A DNA stretch of 64,000 nt from Paludibacteraceae bacterium (GTDB lineage: Bacteria; Bacteroidota; Bacteroidia; Bacteroidales; Paludibacteraceae): the NCBI GenBank assembly GCA_017439235.1, contig JAFSJN010000019.1:62001-126000 (forward strand), read 5' to 3'. Below the pieces are notes generated by a model that was given only the letters and a program-made list of their open reading frames with translations, ran no database searches and was not told the DNA's origin. Below, in pieces: positions 54,267 to 61,747 of the stretch (the first letter of the stretch is position 1; each line of letters starts with the position of its first letter). The position numbers and the translations under genes are program-made.

Positions 54267-54881
54267 ATGCCTACTACCATCATCGACGATATTTCTTTAG
54301 ACCGCGAACGGCGTATCGTGCGTCGGGGCACGGAGGAGGTGCATCTGACGGGTCTGGAATACGACTTGTTGGCGTACTTGGTAGCGCATGCTAATCGCTT
54401 GTGCACGCGCGAAGATATATTAGATGGCGTGTGGGGAAACAGGTTTCAGTACGATCAGGGAACGATAGACGTGCACCTGAATGCTTTGCGCCGCAAGATG
54501 GGGTGGAGCAATAAACATCCGATAGAGACAATCCGCGGTGCGGGACTCATCTTTCGCTTAGACAGACCGGTCAGCCCTTATACTCTTGACCTGCAGGCTT
54601 TTGTGAACGATTGGCTGCGCAGCCATGAGGTGGAGATTAAGGCTGCAGGACTGACTGTCCGTCAGCGTCTTACGCCCTTCGTCAATGTCTTGACGCTCTC
54701 TCCGAATGCCTTGCGCCACTTGTTGGATAGTGTGCTTATCGCTTTGCTGCCGAGTGCACGCCCCGGCATCCTGACGGTGAGTAGTCAACTCACGATGCAG
54801 TCTTTTGTCTTGTCGTTGGATATCAACGGTACAGTCAATGAGTTGCGTATCCCCATTAATGGGGATTTGGGAGTTTCTTAA
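54267..54881 (+). CDS. Winged-helix transcriptional regulator without receiver domain
   Basis: A 204-residue protein. Residues 1 to about 105 form an OmpR-type winged helix (LTGLEYDLLAYLVAHANRLCTREDIL, GTIDVHLNALRRKMG, IETIRGAGLIF). There is no N-terminal receiver. Residues 110-204 weakly resemble a histidine-kinase ATPase domain with a degenerate N box (LSPNALRHLLDSVL) but no G boxes; this part may be a sensing or dimer module. The stop codon lies inside a set of 11-bp-spaced CTTAAG repeats that precede the TonB receptor, so it probably regulates that gene. Confidence 0.75.
   Translation: MPTTIIDDISLDRERRIVRRGTEEVHLTGLEYDLLAYLVAHANRLCTREDILDGVWGNRFQYDQGTIDVHLNALRRKMGWSNKHPIETIRGAGLIFRLDRPVSPYTLDLQAFVNDWLRSHEVEIKAAGLTVRQRLTPFVNVLTLSPNALRHLLDSVLIALLPSARPGILTVSSQLTMQSFVLSLDINGTVNELRIPINGDLGVS
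54849..54866. repeat. Perfect 18-bp palindrome at the end of the regulator gene
   Basis: ATCCCCATT (54849-54857) is followed directly by AATGGGGAT (54858-54866). It lies within the last codons of the regulator, just before the CTTAAG repeats. Confidence 0.6.
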
Positions 54882-54922
54882 GAAAATCTTAAGCATTCTT
54901 TAAGAATTTTATAGTACCTTTG
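54877..54922 (+). promoter_or_regulatory. Receptor promoter with three CTTAAG repeats in place of a -33 box
   Basis: CTTAAG at 54877-54882 and 54888-54893, and CTTTAAG at 54898-54904, step by 10-11 bp, one helical turn. The -7 box TACCTTTG is at 54915-54922. No TTTG is found at the expected -33 position, which fits an activator-dependent promoter bound by an OmpR-type protein. Confidence 0.65.
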
Positions 54923-54938
54923 CCGCGTTTTTGAGAAA

Positions 54939-57164
54939 ATGCGGTATCGAGTATTGTTTATAGTGTGGCTGTCGTGCATCGTCTTCGCTTATGCAGAGAC
55001 GGTGATGGATACCTTGCCCGATGTGGAGGTGTCGGTGTCGCGTATTGCCGAGCCTGTCGTGCGTCAGCAGATGCAGGTGAGTGTACTGGATGCGCGTATG
55101 ATGGAGGCGGCCGTAGTGACTACGCCTAAGGAGGCGGCGTCGCTGGCGCCTAATATCTACATGCCTGACTACGGTTCGGCTATGACGAGCAGTATCTATG
55201 TGCGCGGATTGGGCAGTCGTATCAACGAGTCGGTGATGGGGGTCGTCGTGGATGGTGTGCCGCTCTTGGATAAGAACATGTACGATTATACGCTGCAGGA
55301 TGTCAAACGTATCGAGTTGTTACGCGGTCCGCAGGGGGCTTTGTACGGCCGTAACTCGCCGGGGGGCATAATGGAGATACGTACTATACAACCTTTAGAT
55401 GTTAACGATTATGTAGTGCGTGCCCGCGTGGGGTACAGCAGTGCCAATACGGTGCAAGCTCAGGCCTCTTTTTATGGAGGCGGATGGGGCATAGCGGCGC
55501 GATACGGTCGTACGGACGGCTTCTACCGTAATGCTTTCAACGGCCGCAAGATTGATAGCGGTCAGCAGGCTGGTGGACGAGTGGTCTATGACTGCCGCCC
55601 CAACGACTATTGGCGGGTGACGAGTAGTGTGACAGCCGATTGGGTGGAGCAGGGGGCTTTTCCGTATGCCGATGCCCGGAGCGGTGTTATTGACTTCAAT
55701 CGCTCATCGGGTTACGAGCGTCTGGCTCTGCTGCCGAGTGTGCGCGCTGAATATATGCATCAGGGTTATCGCTTACTGCTGAGCGGCAGTTACCAGTTTA
55801 TGCACGATGATATGCGCATGGACCAAGACTATACGCGTGCCGATATCTTTACCCTGCGTCAAACGCAGCGGCAACATAATGCCTCTTTCGATGCTATCCT
55901 CTATGCGCCTAAGCCTGTCGAGTGGTACGAATGGACGGTTGGCGTGAGTGGTATAATCAAGACCAACCGTATGTCGGCGCCGGTGACTTTTATGCGTGAG
56001 GGCATAGAGACGCTTATCCTGGCTAATGCCAATAACGGCATCCGCACGGCTTTCCCTACTGACTCTATCTCTATCCGCAATACGGTACTGCCTATCCGCA
56101 GTCGTTTTCAGTTGCTCAATGCCGGCGTAGCGGCGTATCACCAGAGTCATTTTCGTGTCCGTAACTGGCATTTTAACGCGAGCGTGCGTATTGATTATGA
56201 GAACGCGCGCATGCGCTACACGAGCGAGGCGGATGTGGATTATCTCTTTACGTTGATGATGAACGACTATAAGACGCTGCATACGCGTATTCATGGAGTC
56301 AAAGAGGCGCATTATGTGCAGGTCTTGCCCCGCGTGGCGGTGTCTTACGAATCGGATATCGTTACCGTGTACGGATATGTGGCGGAAGGTTTTAAGGCTG
56401 GCGGGTATAACCCTCAGATGTTCAGTACCGTCACGCAGAACCGGGTGATGACGGATATGGCGGCAGATATGGGAATCCATCTGCAGATGGCCGATCCGCG
56501 TTTTACGGATGTAGCAGTGACGGAATATCGTCCGCAGACCGATTGGACTTTTGAACTCGGTGCGCACCTGACGCCGGTGGAAGGACTGAAGATAGATGTG
56601 GCGGCTTTTCATATCCGCAGTTACAATCAGCAGGTGACTGTCTTTCCTACGGGCAAGACGACCGGTCGTATGATGGCTAATGCAGCTCGTTCGCGTGTGT
56701 GGGGTGCCGAGGCGGCATTGCATTATCGTTGGTCGCACAATCGCTGGTTCGGTCTGCTGCATGCTGCCTACGGCTTTGCCGATGCACGTTTTATACGCTT
56801 CAATGACGGCATAGGCGACTATAGTAACCATTTTATCCCTTACGCTCCGCAACATACGGCGCATGCGATGTGTAATGCGGGCTATAGGGTGGGGCATAAG
56901 GCGCTGCAGGCTGTCTCGCTGACGCTTAAAGGTGACGGCATAGGACGTATATGGTGGAACGAGCAAAACGACCGCTCGCAACCTTTATACGGCCTCTTAG
57001 GGGCTACACTCACGCTCGAATGGAAGTATGTGCAACTGCAACTATGGGCGCGCAACCTCACGGATACACGTTATGACGTGTTCTATTTCCGCTCGATGGA
57101 TAATGACTTCCTGCAGCGCGGCCGTCCCCGCGAAATGGGCATAGAGGTGAAGGTGGAATTTTAG
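54939..57164 (+). CDS. TonB-dependent outer-membrane receptor
   Basis: A 741-residue receptor with a signal peptide (about 1-19). The plug domain shows DVEVSVSRI (TonB-box-like region), IYVRGLGSRINESVMGVVVDGVPL and VKRIELLRGPQGALYGRNSPGGIMEI. The barrel ends in MGIEVKVEF. It resembles siderophore or other metal-complex receptors rather than SusC. The next gene encodes a lipoprotein likely made with it, and the preceding regulator and CTTAAG repeats suggest local control. Confidence 0.88.
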   Translation: MRYRVLFIVWLSCIVFAYAETVMDTLPDVEVSVSRIAEPVVRQQMQVSVLDARMMEAAVVTTPKEAASLAPNIYMPDYGSAMTSSIYVRGLGSRINESVMGVVVDGVPLLDKNMYDYTLQDVKRIELLRGPQGALYGRNSPGGIMEIRTIQPLDVNDYVVRARVGYSSANTVQAQASFYGGGWGIAARYGRTDGFYRNAFNGRKIDSGQQAGGRVVYDCRPNDYWRVTSSVTADWVEQGAFPYADARSGVIDFNRSSGYERLALLPSVRAEYMHQGYRLLLSGSYQFMHDDMRMDQDYTRADIFTLRQTQRQHNASFDAILYAPKPVEWYEWTVGVSGIIKTNRMSAPVTFMREGIETLILANANNGIRTAFPTDSISIRNTVLPIRSRFQLLNAGVAAYHQSHFRVRNWHFNASVRIDYENARMRYTSEADVDYLFTLMMNDYKTLHTRIHGVKEAHYVQVLPRVAVSYESDIVTVYGYVAEGFKAGGYNPQMFSTVTQNRVMTDMAADMGIHLQMADPRFTDVAVTEYRPQTDWTFELGAHLTPVEGLKIDVAAFHIRSYNQQVTVFPTGKTTGRMMANAARSRVWGAEAALHYRWSHNRWFGLLHAAYGFADARFIRFNDGIGDYSNHFIPYAPQHTAHAMCNAGYRVGHKALQAVSLTLKGDGIGRIWWNEQNDRSQPLYGLLGATLTLEWKYVQLQLWARNLTDTRYDVFYFRSMDNDFLQRGRPREMGIEVKVEF

Positions 57165-57227
57165 TTGAGAGTTGAGAGTTGAGAGTTTAGTGTTTAGAGT
57201 TACAAATTACAAATTAAAAATTATTGA
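57165..57227 (+). repeat. Nine-unit heptamer tract between receptor and lipoprotein genes
   Basis: Exactly nine seven-base units: TTGAGAG three times, TTTAGTG, TTTAGAG, TTACAAA twice, TTAAAAA, TTATTGA. The tract begins at the base after the receptor stop and ends one base before the next ATG (57229). Confidence 0.88.
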
Positions 57228-57228
57228 T

Positions 57229-57690
57229 ATGAAAAAGTTTACTTTTTTTCTGGTCTTGGCCGCTATGATGGTGGCTTGCAAGAGTAATGACCCTGATTCG
57301 TCGAACAAGAAGAATTTTGACAGCGCTACGGAGTTTACGGCGTATGGTTTGATTTCTGTTCCCGGACAGCAGTTCATGAAGGACAGTGTGCGTGTAGTGG
57401 CAGAGTTGAAGGGCGACACGGCGTTGGACCTGTACCTGTATGAGGTGACGTTCTCGTCGCGTATGCCGGTTACTATCGACATGGTTATCCCCGATATCCC
57501 GTGCGAACGCACTACTCAGCTCATCACCTTTGCGGGTGAAGATATCGAGCCTACAATGGGCGGTAATCCTGTTCCCAAGTATATAACTACGGGATTAGCG
57601 GGTATTGTTACTCCGGACAGCCTATGCTTTGCTACCGCTTTTGGCGGCATGGAATGCATCTATCAGGGCTTGTGCGTGATGACCCGGTAA
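57229..57690 (+). CDS. Small lipoprotein of unknown function
   Basis: A 153-residue exported lipoprotein (MMVACKS, Cys near residue 17). The mature part is rich in beta strands (FTAYGLISVPGQ, LYLYEVTFSSRMPVTIDMVIPDI) and might be calycin-like, but this is weak. It follows the TonB receptor and probably helps with the same ligand. The ATG at 57229 is chosen because it begins the signal peptide; upstream codons lie in the repeat tract. Its end overlaps the convergent gene by 69 bp. Confidence 0.75.
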   Translation: MKKFTFFLVLAAMMVACKSNDPDSSNKKNFDSATEFTAYGLISVPGQQFMKDSVRVVAELKGDTALDLYLYEVTFSSRMPVTIDMVIPDIPCERTTQLITFAGEDIEPTMGGNPVPKYITTGLAGIVTPDSLCFATAFGGMECIYQGLCVMTR

Positions 57691-58383
57691 GATAATGTGA
57701 TGGTTGGCGATAGGTCGGTGGAGCAGGTAGTCGGCTACCTCTTCATTGGCCTCTAACCACACCTGCGTGCGGCACAGGTTGGGTTCATACTGATTGCGCA
57801 CCAACTGCACATCGGCAGCAAAGATACGCTGCATGTCGCCGCTCATCTTGACTAATGTATAGTCACCTAAGGGCAGCTCGCCGTGTATGGCTACGCCTAT
57901 GCCCGACTCAAAATGGGTCGTGTATTCGTACTTGTCTACCATCTGCAGGGGAATAGTACAGTGTGCAAAGAGTAGGTTCTTCCCTTCTATGCGTGCGGGG
58001 TTGGCTTGGAACCCCGGGCAGCCTGTCACCCGTTGACACAGCATCATGGTCATCAGCGCCGGTATATCGCCTTCGCAGGCGGCAGGTATACCGTCAGCAT
58101 TCAGTTTGGCTAAGGCCAGACAGCCGGTGTTGTGAACGGTAGTGAGCAAGTCGAAGCAGCGCAGCGTCACGCCGTCGAGGGCATATTTAGCTACTATCTC
58201 TTTCAGCCGTTCGTAAATACGCAGTGCACCGGCCTCGCCACCGTCGACGACGCCTAAGGAGGTTACTTCTTCGATAGGTATATCTTCCAATTCGATGTCC
58301 ATCCGTCGATGGACCATCTCATAGTCTACTTGCGAGGCGATAAGCCAGTCGCTGGGGAAACCGATGACGCCTAATTTACTCAT
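57622..58383 (-). CDS. L-fucose/arabinose isomerase C-terminal-like protein
   Basis: A 253-residue protein resembling the C-terminal part of L-fucose isomerase-type enzymes. CFDLLTTVHNTGCLALAKLN, then ACEGDIPALMTMMLCQRVTGCPGFQANP and LLFAHCTIPLQMV are family-like. Full isomerases are about 470-590 residues with extra N-terminal domains that are absent here, so the activity is uncertain. The start codon lies 5 nt after the 3' end of tRNA-Gly, so both probably share a transcript. The long convergent overlap with the lipoprotein gene is notable. Confidence 0.7.
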   Translation of the reverse strand: MSKLGVIGFPSDWLIASQVDYEMVHRRMDIELEDIPIEEVTSLGVVDGGEAGALRIYERLKEIVAKYALDGVTLRCFDLLTTVHNTGCLALAKLNADGIPAACEGDIPALMTMMLCQRVTGCPGFQANPARIEGKNLLFAHCTIPLQMVDKYEYTTHFESGIGVAIHGELPLGDYTLVKMSGDMQRIFAADVQLVRNQYEPNLCRTQVWLEANEEVADYLLHRPIANHHIILPGHHAQALIDAFHAAKSGSKA

Positions 58384-58388
58384 AGAAG

Positions 58389-58459
58389 AGCGGCTTACGG
58401 GAATCGAACCCGCCTCCTCGGCTTGGGAAGCCGATGCACTACCGATGTGCTAAAGCCGC
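58389..58459 (-). tRNA. tRNA-Gly (anticodon CCC)
   Basis: On the minus strand GCGGCTT pairs with AAGCCGC as acceptor stem. The anticodon stem-loop is TCGGC, loop TTCCCAA, GCCGA, giving anticodon CCC. The T arm has GGTTCGATTCC. The discriminator base is U, as usual for glycine. CCA is not encoded. Confidence 0.93.
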
Positions 58460-58470
58460 AAATGCGGGTG

Positions 58471-58502
58471 CAAAATTAGTACTTTTTTTTGAATTACGCA
58501 AA
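58471..58502 (-). promoter_or_regulatory. Promoter of tRNA-Gly and the downstream isomerase-like gene
   Basis: On the minus strand, TTTG (58502-58499), 20 nt and TAATTTTG (58478-58471). The tRNA starts at 58459. Confidence 0.75.
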
Positions 58503-58503
58503 T

Positions 58504-58583
58504 GTTTATCCGTATTTTTGTACTAATTTGCACAAAAATGCGATTTCGGTATTGGTTTATCCGTATTTTTGTACTAATTTGCA
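58504..58583 (+). repeat. Two copies of a 29-bp direct repeat
   Basis: Copies at 58504-58532 and 58555-58583 are identical over 29 bp and 51 bp apart. Each contains TATTTTTG, a possible plus-strand -7 box. The first also has TTTG 21 nt upstream (58488-58491), overlapping the tRNA promoter. Confidence 0.8.
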
Positions 58584-58725
58584 TCAAATCATTAGTTGTT
58601 GACGTGTTTGTCGACGTGCTTCTTGTGTGCTCGGGCGTATGGCGGTTTAAAATCCCGCGAAAGAACTTGTTCTGAGCGGAGAGGAAGCATCGCGGCTGCC
58701 CTACGAACGCGTTCGTCTTGCAGCA

Positions 58726-58765
58726 AGCGCATGCTGACGAGCGCATGCTGACGAGCGCATACTGA
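58726..58765 (+). repeat. 14-bp tandem repeat
   Basis: AGCGCATGCTGACG occurs at 58726-58739 and 58740-58753, with a partial third copy (AGCGCATACTGA) to 58765. Confidence 0.85.
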
Positions 58766-58784
58766 AATTTTGCACCCGATTCAA

Positions 58785-58815
58785 CTTGTTCCTTTTGACA
58801 CAAGAAAGGAACAAG
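58785..58815. terminator. Strong hairpin
   Basis: CTTGTTCCTTT (58785-58795) pairs with AAAGGAACAAG (58805-58815) across a 9-nt loop. No clear T-run follows on either strand, so terminator activity is uncertain. Confidence 0.4.
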
Positions 58816-59077
58816 CTGTATGTGGAGAGGGATAGAGTTTGTCTTATCCTGAAATAAGTAGACACATTTAGGAACACTAAACTGTCTACTAAATTTAGGA
58901 AAAGACAAGCTAAAGATAAATACTGGCAAAAAGAATACAAGCCAAGTGTTAGCTTGTACTTATTTCTATAGTGAGGTTTGTGTGTTTGTAAAAATGATAC
59001 AAGTTACAAAGATGTGTGAAAGTGTGAGAGAGTCAAAAGAGAAAAAACGCGGCACTTGTGGTGTCGCGTTGGGGTGT

Positions 59078-59764
59078 TTACCAATCTTCATCGCTATTGT
59101 CAGCGGCTTTGTAGTTTTCATTAAGATATACCATGTACCAACTTGCATAAGATATAGTCTTAGACAAAAGATTTATCATGGCTTTTGCTTCAACATCTCT
59201 TTCATTGCGGTTGTAGTGTTTGTAGTGCATAAAAGGATCAAGCCTTTGTAATTTCTGAGAGAATCTATTGGCACCTACATGATATACAAAGTCAGGTACT
59301 CTCACAGTAAACTTGATTCTGTCCTCTTTGAATTTTATATCAAAAATAATGTCGGAGGTGTAGTAATAAACAGCACCCAGCCCCGTTTGCAAATACGCAT
59401 ACTTGCTTAAATAGCCTTGGAAGAACACAGACTTTTCCGTACTACCTTGTACTAAGTTTGCACGTGCATCATTGCCGATTTTGAAATAGTATTGGATATA
59501 ATCTATAGTGACCTCTTTAAGTTTTGCGAAATCAAGCGTATCAGAAGCCTTAATAATAAACGTGTATTCTACATCGCCTTTATCATTAACACTATACAAT
59601 CCACTGTCAGCAACAGCCTTTGCCCATGCTATTTCATTAGGATAATTCTTAGAGAACGCATTCCACTCATTAAGAGTTTCTGTGAGTTTTTCAGACGTAA
59701 ATTCAACTGCATAAGTGGAAACCCATGCACAAATCGCAAATAATAATACAAATGTCTTTCTCAT
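59078..59764 (-). CDS. Secreted protein with a DUF4468-like domain
   Basis: A 228-residue exported protein with a signal peptide (KTFVLLFAICAWVSTYA). The middle (DVEYTFIIKASDTLDF, TIDYIQYYFK, GYLSKYAY, DIIFDIKFKEDRIKFTVRVPDFVY) resembles the DUF4468 (TBP-like fold) family of Bacteroidota. The C-terminus is acidic. Its function is unknown. It lies 30 bp after the GIY-YIG gene, on the same strand with no clear promoter, so it may be co-transcribed; a role in defence is not implied. The ATG at 59764 begins the signal peptide. Confidence 0.7.
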   Translation of the reverse strand: MRKTFVLLFAICAWVSTYAVEFTSEKLTETLNEWNAFSKNYPNEIAWAKAVADSGLYSVNDKGDVEYTFIIKASDTLDFAKLKEVTIDYIQYYFKIGNDARANLVQGSTEKSVFFQGYLSKYAYLQTGLGAVYYYTSDIIFDIKFKEDRIKFTVRVPDFVYHVGANRFSQKLQRLDPFMHYKHYNRNERDVEAKAMINLLSKTISYASWYMVYLNENYKAADNSDEDW

Positions 59765-59794
59765 ATTCCAAAAGTTTGATGTTGTCAAATAAAT

Positions 59795-60640
59795 TTACTC
59801 GCTGCGGTAGAGGTCATCGAGTGACTGACCGGCATCATTGATCCAATGAATCCAACCGTTGCAACTACGCCCGGAACAATAGCTTGCAGCCGTGCTTGGG
59901 CTATTAACTACATAATCACGCTGCAACTCCCAGAAACCGTCTTTGGTCGGCTTGGACATCGCTGCAATAATCGCATTGCGCTTTTCTCCGTCTCTATAAG
60001 AAGGTACGGTGCTTTGCGGCAACAGACTGCCTTTCAAGATACGAAGCGAATGATCTGTTTCGTTGTAGATAGCATGAGCGTCACAATCGCGCACTTTGAT
60101 ATGGAACAAATTTTCGCCCTTCTTCAGTTTGGTCATTTCCTGTTTCTCAAAGATAGGACAACCAATAAAGGAAGCAAGGAGTTTGACATCATCGAAAAAC
60201 TCTTCCATAATATCTATTTGATATTTAGACAAAGAGATTTCCGTGCCGGATTGCTCGTTGATTACACCAAATTGAGCGCAATCAGTTGCCAGTTTGATAG
60301 CTTGACGCTCCAAGTATTGCACATCTGCTTTGTTGATGCTATCATCTTTGGCAATAAACATCAGGCACTTATTCCAAAAGAGTTTGTGGCTCTTATGGTT
60401 GTATATTCGTTTGATGCCGTTGGCACTTTCTCCGATGTATGCTTGTGCAATACCGTTTTCGTCCTCGCCCAATAAGATATATAGTGCAGGTCTTGCGCTT
60501 TCGTCCATCTTGCTTACCTCACCAAACTCAGATTTCGGAAACACAATCATTTCACAAATCTTGTTGCTGATGAACACGGTGCGAATACTGTTTGGATCTC
60601 CATTCAGCAAATGTGTTGTTATTACTTTACCTCTTGCCAT
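59795..60640 (-). CDS. GIY-YIG nuclease-domain protein with DUF4357-like C-terminus
   Basis: A 281-residue protein. Residues about 50-110 hold the GIY-YIG fold: ALYILLGED for the first strand and AYIGESANGIKRIYNHK for the YIG and Arg/His part. The C-terminal region (ILKGSLLPQST, AAMSKPTKDGFWELQRDYVVNSPSTAASYCSGRSCNGWIHWIN) matches DUF4357, often seen beside restriction genes. The start at 60640 lies one base after the stop of the HNH gene. With its neighbours it forms a candidate restriction or repair module. Confidence 0.85.
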   Translation of the reverse strand: MARGKVITTHLLNGDPNSIRTVFISNKICEMIVFPKSEFGEVSKMDESARPALYILLGEDENGIAQAYIGESANGIKRIYNHKSHKLFWNKCLMFIAKDDSINKADVQYLERQAIKLATDCAQFGVINEQSGTEISLSKYQIDIMEEFFDDVKLLASFIGCPIFEKQEMTKLKKGENLFHIKVRDCDAHAIYNETDHSLRILKGSLLPQSTVPSYRDGEKRNAIIAAMSKPTKDGFWELQRDYVVNSPSTAASYCSGRSCNGWIHWINDAGQSLDDLYRSE

Positions 60641-60641
60641 A

Positions 60642-61745
60642 TTATTTATCGGATTTCTTAAGGTTACACTCAATGCATGACATACAGCAGTTTTCCTCAA
60701 TCGTTCTGCCTCCTTTTGACCATGGGATTATATGGTCTGCGTGCATTTTCTCTATTGGGAAAGGTTTTCTACAATAGTAACATTTACCCTCTTGTTTCTC
60801 ATATACAGAGCGACGTGTGTTGTCGTCAAATGTGCGAATGCTTAGCACTTTTTCTTGTTTATCCGGATCAAGCACATACACATAAATACCTGATTTGTTT
60901 GTCACATCGCTATCCTTCATCAGACGAGACACTTCTTCTTCCAACTTATTGGCATCGAATTCGATGCTTTTATATTTGTTGTATAACTCGCCCCAATTGA
61001 CACCCTTCATCTGTGTTGCTCTTACTTTCGGGAAAGTTTGAGCTACCCATTCTATTACCTCTTCAAAATAGTCTTTTAAGGGTTGAGCGTCAGCGTCTTT
61101 GGCATGGTCATCCATGTATTCCTGAACCTTTCCACCGGAAATCCATGACAATGCCGTTTCTAATATCTCTTGTCGGTTTGCTACCTTGCCCACATAGTTC
61201 TTACTTATTTGAGCTGCCGGACCGTTCGTCTTACTGAAGTAGCGCTTAGCATCTGTCAGCCATGCTCCATGATATACGGCATTACGCAATTCTTGCTGAT
61301 TAAGCACTTTACCCGCAATGTTAATCGTCTTGAACCAGTCTAATTTTTCACTTTCTGTACCGCGACAAACATAGATGAATAGTTTGTAGTCCAATATCTT
61401 GTCTTGGATGTCTTTTGTCAAATTAAAGAACTTGCGCGGCATACCATCAATAACAACACTAAACACATTCGTCACGTATTGGCAAATGCTTATAGTGCGT
61501 TGCTGTCCGTCAATTATTTCATACGTACCATCTTCCCTATCAGCCCAATACATCACATTGAGAGGAAAGTCCTTCAACACGGTGTCAATAACAGCATCGC
61601 GATCTTTCTGGTCATACACAAACTCACGCTGATATGGAGGACGAACATCCAATTTGCCACCATAAGCAACTACACCACCTTCGTTATTATCCATGTAGTT
61701 CTCGCATAGTTCGCGAACGGTTAATTCCTTAGGTTTTATTTCCAT
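60642..61745 (-). CDS. DUF262 (ParB-like/GmrSD-type) protein with C-terminal HNH nuclease domain
   Basis: A 367-residue protein. The N-terminal DUF262 domain shows PPYQREFVYDQKDRDAVIDTVL and the nucleotide-binding IIDGQQRTIS signature near residue 85. A helical middle part follows. The C-terminus is an HNH domain with a zinc site: CYYCRKPF, HADHIIPWSKGG, CCMSCIECNLKKSDK. DUF262 proteins of GmrSD/BrxU/SspE type sense DNA modification and use NTP to drive cleavage. The gene starts 2 bp after the methylase stop, so activity is probably tuned to the partner's methylation. Confidence 0.88.
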   Translation of the reverse strand: MEIKPKELTVRELCENYMDNNEGGVVAYGGKLDVRPPYQREFVYDQKDRDAVIDTVLKDFPLNVMYWADREDGTYEIIDGQQRTISICQYVTNVFSVVIDGMPRKFFNLTKDIQDKILDYKLFIYVCRGTESEKLDWFKTINIAGKVLNQQELRNAVYHGAWLTDAKRYFSKTNGPAAQISKNYVGKVANRQEILETALSWISGGKVQEYMDDHAKDADAQPLKDYFEEVIEWVAQTFPKVRATQMKGVNWGELYNKYKSIEFDANKLEEEVSRLMKDSDVTNKSGIYVYVLDPDKQEKVLSIRTFDDNTRRSVYEKQEGKCYYCRKPFPIEKMHADHIIPWSKGGRTIEENCCMSCIECNLKKSDK

Positions 61746-61747
61746 GA

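Larger units (their letters stand above)
58460..59077. other. 618-bp region without a credible gene
   Basis: It holds the tRNA promoter, a 29-bp direct repeat, a 14-bp tandem repeat, a strong hairpin and a 17-bp word shared with 5845-5861. A 159-codon reverse frame runs through the tRNA promoter and repeats and is not believed; a 101-codon forward frame lies partly antisense to the 59078 gene. Confidence 0.6.

Noticed and set aside
58450..58929. 159-codon minus-strand frame
   Set aside because: It runs through the tRNA promoter and the direct repeats, which appear as repeated peptides; no family resemblance.
58946..59251. 101-codon plus-strand frame
   Set aside because: It is antisense to the DUF4468-like gene over about half its length and shows no convincing domain.
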